NCBI GenBank assembly: GCA_015228995.1
Contig: JADGCM010000071.1
Coordinates: forward strand, 1 to 8,590
DNA from: Magnetococcales bacterium
GTDB lineage: Bacteria; Pseudomonadota; Magnetococcia; Magnetococcales; JADGCH01
DNA length: 8,590 nt
Reading direction: 5' to 3'
In this document: positions 5,896-8,590 of the stretch, piece by piece
Position numbering within the stretch: position 1 is the first letter of the stretch
How the letters are laid out: each line of letters opens with the position of its first letter
Notes under the pieces: generated by a model
Seen by the model: the letters and a program-made list of their open reading frames with translations, nothing else
What the model was told of the DNA's origin: nothing
The model's database searches: none
Translations under genes and position numbers: made by a program

Positions 5896-6966
5896 CTAGC
5901 TGAACAACCACCTAAAAAGGGTAAAAAACAGCGCCGACAAAACGGCTACCGTCGGCAACGTGACCATCCACGAGGTCACGATACCACTCATGACGCGGAA
6001 GTCAAGGGTAGCTGTGCCACGCGGAACGCCAGCGCCAAAGATGGAGGCAATCGCAATATGGGTTGTCGATACTGGCAATCCCATTCTGGAAGCGATTAAT
6101 ACGGTAATCGCTGCGGCCAAGGTGGCACAAAAACCGCGTATGGGAGTCAATTCGGTCATCTTAGATCCAATTGTTTCCATAATACGGTAGCCGTACGTGG
6201 CCAGGCCAGTGACGATACCCAGCGTGCCAATCGCCAGTGCCCACAACGGTAAATCGTGGCGCATCACGTCACCACCTGAACGCACCGTGGCAATCACCGC
6301 TGCCATCGGGGCGACTCCATTCGCGACATCGTTGGCACCATGGGCAAAGGCCATCGCCGCTCCGGCAAAGACAATGAGTGACGCAAAAATTTTTTCGGTC
6401 TCCCCCTCTCCCCTTGTTGTCGTTCCCCGTCCTAGCCATGCCACCACCGGCGCAATTTTCATCAATAACCAAGCGAGCAGCCCACCGATCATGGGCGTTA
6501 ACAACCAAGCGAGCAGAATGGTACCGACCTGATTCCACTGTACCGCATGGCTGCCCGTGGTTAGGAAGGCAAAGCCAGCGATTGCTCCAACAATGGCCTG
6601 GGTGGTTGACACCGGCCATCCCCAGGCGGTAGCCAACACCAGCCAGCTGGATGTTGCCAAGAGCGCCGCTAACATACCGTAAACCAACCATTCTGGTTGC
6701 GCTGTGAACGCCGCACCGTGCAATAGGCCGTTTTGCAGTGTGTCCGTGACAGTGCTGCCTGCTAACAGGGCACCGAGCGCTTCAAAAATGATCGCAATGA
6801 TAATGGCTTTTTTAACGCCTATTGCACCAGACCCGACCGCCGTTCCCATGGCGTTGGCGACATCGTTGGCGCCCGTGTTCCAAGTGGCGTAAAAGCAAAG
6901 CATAATTGACAGGATGATAAAGATCATTCCATAATGGGTGATAATCTCCACAGACACAGACTCCAT
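5896..6966 (-). CDS. pit: PiT-family inorganic phosphate transporter
   Basis: A low-affinity secondary transporter of the inner membrane that imports phosphate (or metal-phosphate) with a cation. The 356-residue protein has the two inverted PHO4 signature halves: GANDVANAMGTAVGSGA (32-48) with GWPVSTTQAIVGA (116-128), and AHGANDVANGVAP (208-220) with GLPVSTTHIAIASIFGAGVPRG (296-317). About ten hydrophobic helices are visible, among them 14-30, 53-72, 95-115, 119-137, 146-168, 194-210, 241-258, 278-294 and 328-350, with a charged cytoplasmic loop near 179-192 (GRGTTTRGEGETEK). It is shorter than E. coli PitA (499) because the large central loop is missing, as in many short PiT proteins. I start at the ATG at 6966; a GTG at 6951 is a real alternative because GGAG within the first codons would sit about eight bases before it. 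The open frame extends upstream to 7062, but that part overlaps nfo and looks nothing like a transporter. No PhoU-like gene lies beside it in this window. Confidence 0.93.
   Translation of the reverse strand: MESVSVEIITHYGMIFIILSIMLCFYATWNTGANDVANAMGTAVGSGAIGVKKAIIIAIIFEALGALLAGSTVTDTLQNGLLHGAAFTAQPEWLVYGMLAALLATSSWLVLATAWGWPVSTTQAIVGAIAGFAFLTTGSHAVQWNQVGTILLAWLLTPMIGGLLAWLLMKIAPVVAWLGRGTTTRGEGETEKIFASLIVFAGAAMAFAHGANDVANGVAPMAAVIATVRSGGDVMRHDLPLWALAIGTLGIVTGLATYGYRIMETIGSKMTELTPIRGFCATLAAAITVLIASRMGLPVSTTHIAIASIFGAGVPRGTATLDFRVMSGIVTSWMVTLPTVAVLSALFFTLFRWLFS
6906..6935 (+). promoter_or_regulatory. Predicted sigma70 promoter for nfo, inside pit
   Basis: A perfect TTGACA (6906-6911) is followed after 18 bases by CATAAT (6930-6935), which matches 5 of 6 positions of the -10 consensus. 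Transcription would begin near 6942, leaving a leader of about 40 bases before the nfo start at 6984. The whole promoter sits within the first twenty or so codons of the divergently oriented pit gene, so the nfo leader is antisense to the start of the pit mRNA. Predicted from sequence only. Confidence 0.6.
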
Positions 6967-6983
6967 AGGGGCTACAGAAAACG

Positions 6984-7826
6984 ATGAAACGAATTGGTGC
7001 CCATGTTTCGGCCGCCGGTGGTGTTGCCCAGGCGCCGCTCGCGGCCCAGGTGATCGGTGCAACAGCCTTCGCTTTGTTTGTCAAGAACCAACGTCAGTGG
7101 CAGGCCCCGCCCTTGTCACCGGAGCAAATTGCCCTGTTTAACGCCGCCATGCAGCAGTGCGGCTACCGTTCCCAAGATGTGCTGCCACATGATAGCTACC
7201 TGATTAATTTAGGCCATCCGGAGGAGGATCTGCGCCGCAAATCGCTCCAGGCCTTTATCGACGAGTTGCAACGCTGTCGCGCCCTTGGGTTGCGCATGCT
7301 TAACACCCATCCAGGTAGCCACCTCAACAAAATCGAGCCCAGTCGCTGTTTACAGTTAATCGCCGACTCGATCAATCAAGCTCTTGCTGCTGTTGACGAC
7401 GTCGTTATCGTGCTAGAAAATTGCTCCGGGCAGGGGACCAATCTGGGTTACCGTTTTGAACACCTTGCCGAGATTTTTAGCCAAATACGCGAGCCGACAC
7501 GGGTTGGGTTTTGTCTGGATACCTGCCACGCCTTCAGCGCTGGCTACGACCTGAGCTCTGAAGAGGGCTATCAGCAGACCTTGGCAGAATTCGACCGGTT
7601 GATTGGAGTGCAACACATCCGAGGTGTCCACCTCAACGACTCCAAGGCCGCCTTTGGATCACGGGTCGACCGTCACCACAGTCTTGGTCATGGCCATATT
7701 GGTCTGACGCCATTTCGCTGTATGATGGCTGATCCCCGTTTTGACGAACGACCACTCATCCTGGAAACCATCGACCCCGCCTTATGGCCGGAAGAGATCA
7801 GGCTGCTTACTTCGTTCTGTGCGTAG
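6984..7826 (+). CDS. nfo: Endonuclease IV (Nfo), AP endonuclease
   Basis: Nfo cuts the DNA backbone 5' of abasic sites and removes blocked 3' ends in base-excision repair, using a three-zinc centre in a TIM barrel. The 280-residue protein is the usual length and begins with the typical MKRIGAHVSAAGG. All nine metal ligands known from E. coli Nfo are present at the same residue numbers: H69, H109, E145, D179, H182, H216, D229, H231 and E261. They lie in the motifs NTHPGSH, LENCSGQG, CLDTCHAFSAGYD, GVHLNDSK, VDRHHSLGHG and ILET. The ATG at 6984 has only a weak purine stretch upstream (AGAAAAC). It is transcribed away from pit across 17 bases and converges on the FkbM gene, which ends 20 bases after its stop codon. 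Catalytic function is expected to be intact. Confidence 0.98.
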   Translation: MKRIGAHVSAAGGVAQAPLAAQVIGATAFALFVKNQRQWQAPPLSPEQIALFNAAMQQCGYRSQDVLPHDSYLINLGHPEEDLRRKSLQAFIDELQRCRALGLRMLNTHPGSHLNKIEPSRCLQLIADSINQALAAVDDVVIVLENCSGQGTNLGYRFEHLAEIFSQIREPTRVGFCLDTCHAFSAGYDLSSEEGYQQTLAEFDRLIGVQHIRGVHLNDSKAAFGSRVDRHHSLGHGHIGLTPFRCMMADPRFDERPLILETIDPALWPEEIRLLTSFCA

Positions 7827-7841
7827 GCAGAAGGTGCCTAC
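7823..7841. terminator. Short hairpin between convergent nfo and FkbM genes, possible weak terminator
   Basis: GTAGGCA (7823-7829) and TGCCTAC (7835-7841) form a perfect 7-bp inverted repeat around the loop GAAGG. The left arm contains the nfo TAG stop codon. It fills most of the 20-base gap to the end of the convergent methyltransferase gene. No run of T follows it on either strand (the T-rich stretch TTTTA precedes it on the minus strand), so it does not meet the classic intrinsic-terminator pattern. It may serve as an mRNA 3'-end stabiliser or a weak bidirectional barrier. Confidence 0.35.
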
Positions 7842-7846
7842 TAAAA

Positions 7847-8560
7847 TCAACACCCCCCAGTAGCCAAATTTGAGACGAATTGACGATTGACGTACACCAA
7901 TTCACCACGGTGATAATTCAGGATGTTGACATGCCATAGCACATGAGTCGGGAATAACATTTTATTGATAATGTCACGAAAGTATTCAGCATGATATTCT
8001 ATATATAATATCTTTATATTATAATTTCCACACAATACTTCGCTCAATATGTTAATCTCACACCCTTCAGTATCAATCTTCAAAATGTCAATATTTGTAT
8101 TAATAGACAAGTCCATAAAAACACTGAGTAGCTTTCTCAGTTTGATTTTTGTTATCGTGCAACTATCTTCCGGAAATCCTTCAATCTGACAAATTGAGTT
8201 TCCAAGAGCACAACCGCTGTATTGATAAAAAGGCAACTCAACATCATGATTAAACAAGCCGAAATTGAACGGGCGAAGTTTGCCCTGTTCTATTTGTTTA
8301 GAATTCATAACCAACAACGAAAAAGATTCGTCATCGGGCTCAAACGAGAAAATGTCTGCCTCCGGATACAGGGAATTGAAGTAAACAGCCGCCGATCCCA
8401 CATGAGCACCAATATCAATAATACAACAGACATTTCTAAGAAATGGTATAACTGGGTACGATTCACCGTTAAGAACGGGCTTTAGTCCGTCTATTTCAGA
8501 TGCGTCGCGGCAAAAGAAATCAATTATCCGATTACCATGAGCTATTTTGAATGAAGTCAT
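7847..8560 (-). CDS. FkbM-family SAM-dependent methyltransferase
   Basis: A 237-residue class I methyltransferase of the FkbM type, a group that typically methylates hydroxyls of sugars in polysaccharides, glycolipids or natural products. SAM-binding motif I is IIDIGAHVGSAAVYF (47-61), the acidic ribose-binding motif is FEPD (73-76), and the FkbM signature DILKIDTEGCEINIL (158-172) is followed by YIEYHA (186-191). The ATG at 8560 is directly preceded by an in-frame TAA, so the protein cannot start further upstream; no clear Shine-Dalgarno is visible. Base composition is very different from the rest of the window: two 60-base lines counted within the gene (8041-8160) are near 33% G+C and a third (8281-8340) is 38%, against about 52% for a line of the adjacent nfo. 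This suggests horizontal acquisition, often seen for O-antigen or capsule genes. The acceptor substrate cannot be inferred, as the upstream neighbours lie outside the window. Confidence 0.92.
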   Translation of the reverse strand: MTSFKIAHGNRIIDFFCRDASEIDGLKPVLNGESYPVIPFLRNVCCIIDIGAHVGSAAVYFNSLYPEADIFSFEPDDESFSLLVMNSKQIEQGKLRPFNFGLFNHDVELPFYQYSGCALGNSICQIEGFPEDSCTITKIKLRKLLSVFMDLSINTNIDILKIDTEGCEINILSEVLCGNYNIKILYIEYHAEYFRDIINKMLFPTHVLWHVNILNYHRGELVYVNRQFVSNLATGGC

Positions 8561-8590
8561 TTATGCATATCAAAATTTAAAACATCATGA

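Noticed and set aside
6400..6430. A CCCCTCTCCCC tract inside pit resembling the palindromic repeat at 1274-1296
   Set aside because: It has no complementary GGGAGAGGG arm and encodes the normal charged loop of the transporter (RGEGE), so the likeness is probably chance.
6967..7062. N-terminal extension of the PiT transporter to an upstream start at 7062
   Set aside because: The added residues are arginine-, histidine- and proline-rich, unlike the family, and arise from the antisense of the strongly conserved nfo start.
8222..8485. Open frame of 87 codons on the plus strand within the FkbM gene
   Set aside because: It has no domain or ribosome-binding site and lies opposite the conserved SAM-binding motifs of the methyltransferase.

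Overview
The window looks like chromosomal DNA of a gammaproteobacterium. The housekeeping genes run at roughly 50-55% G+C. Support for this placement comes from a cytosolic NagZ, a DnaX with a proteobacterial tau-type C-terminus, an SRP RNA of 4.5S length directly upstream of dnaX, and a short CCCTCTCCC/GGGAGAGGG palindromic repeat of the kind scattered through proteobacterial genomes. No genus can be named from the sequence alone.

Layout from left to right. (1) Positions 2-1345 hold the 3' part of a large gene made of about 100-residue bacterial Ig-like domains. Its last roughly 40 codons run through a palindromic repeat at 1238-1310. (2) A plus-strand operon follows: nagZ (peptidoglycan recycling), a small zinc-binding DUF971 / gamma-butyrobetaine-hydroxylase-N-like protein, and a small Sel1-repeat protein. 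It is driven by a likely sigma70 promoter at 1334-1362. (3) A minus-strand block converges on it, in transcription order: a PiT-type phosphate transporter, the SRP RNA (ffs), dnaX and an aldo/keto reductase. The two blocks meet at a shared CTAG that supplies both stop codons. dnaX carries a run of nine A residues at the tau/gamma boundary, a probable slippage site. (4) nfo (endonuclease IV) runs divergently from the transporter gene across a 17-bp gap, and its best promoter lies inside the transporter coding sequence. (5) The right end is an A+T-rich FkbM-family methyltransferase gene on the minus strand, convergent with nfo and probably acquired by transfer.

Most of the window is ordinary chromosome. 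I see no convincing new multi-gene system such as defence, toxin-antitoxin, CRISPR or prophage. The points most worth a second look are the dnaX slippage site, the repeat that has become the C-terminus of the Ig-domain protein, the aldo/keto reductase translationally coupled to dnaX, and the overlapping divergent pit/nfo arrangement.

No gene-free stretch exceeds 60 bases. The longest gap (55 bases, before nagZ) carries the end of the nagZ promoter and its ribosome-binding region.
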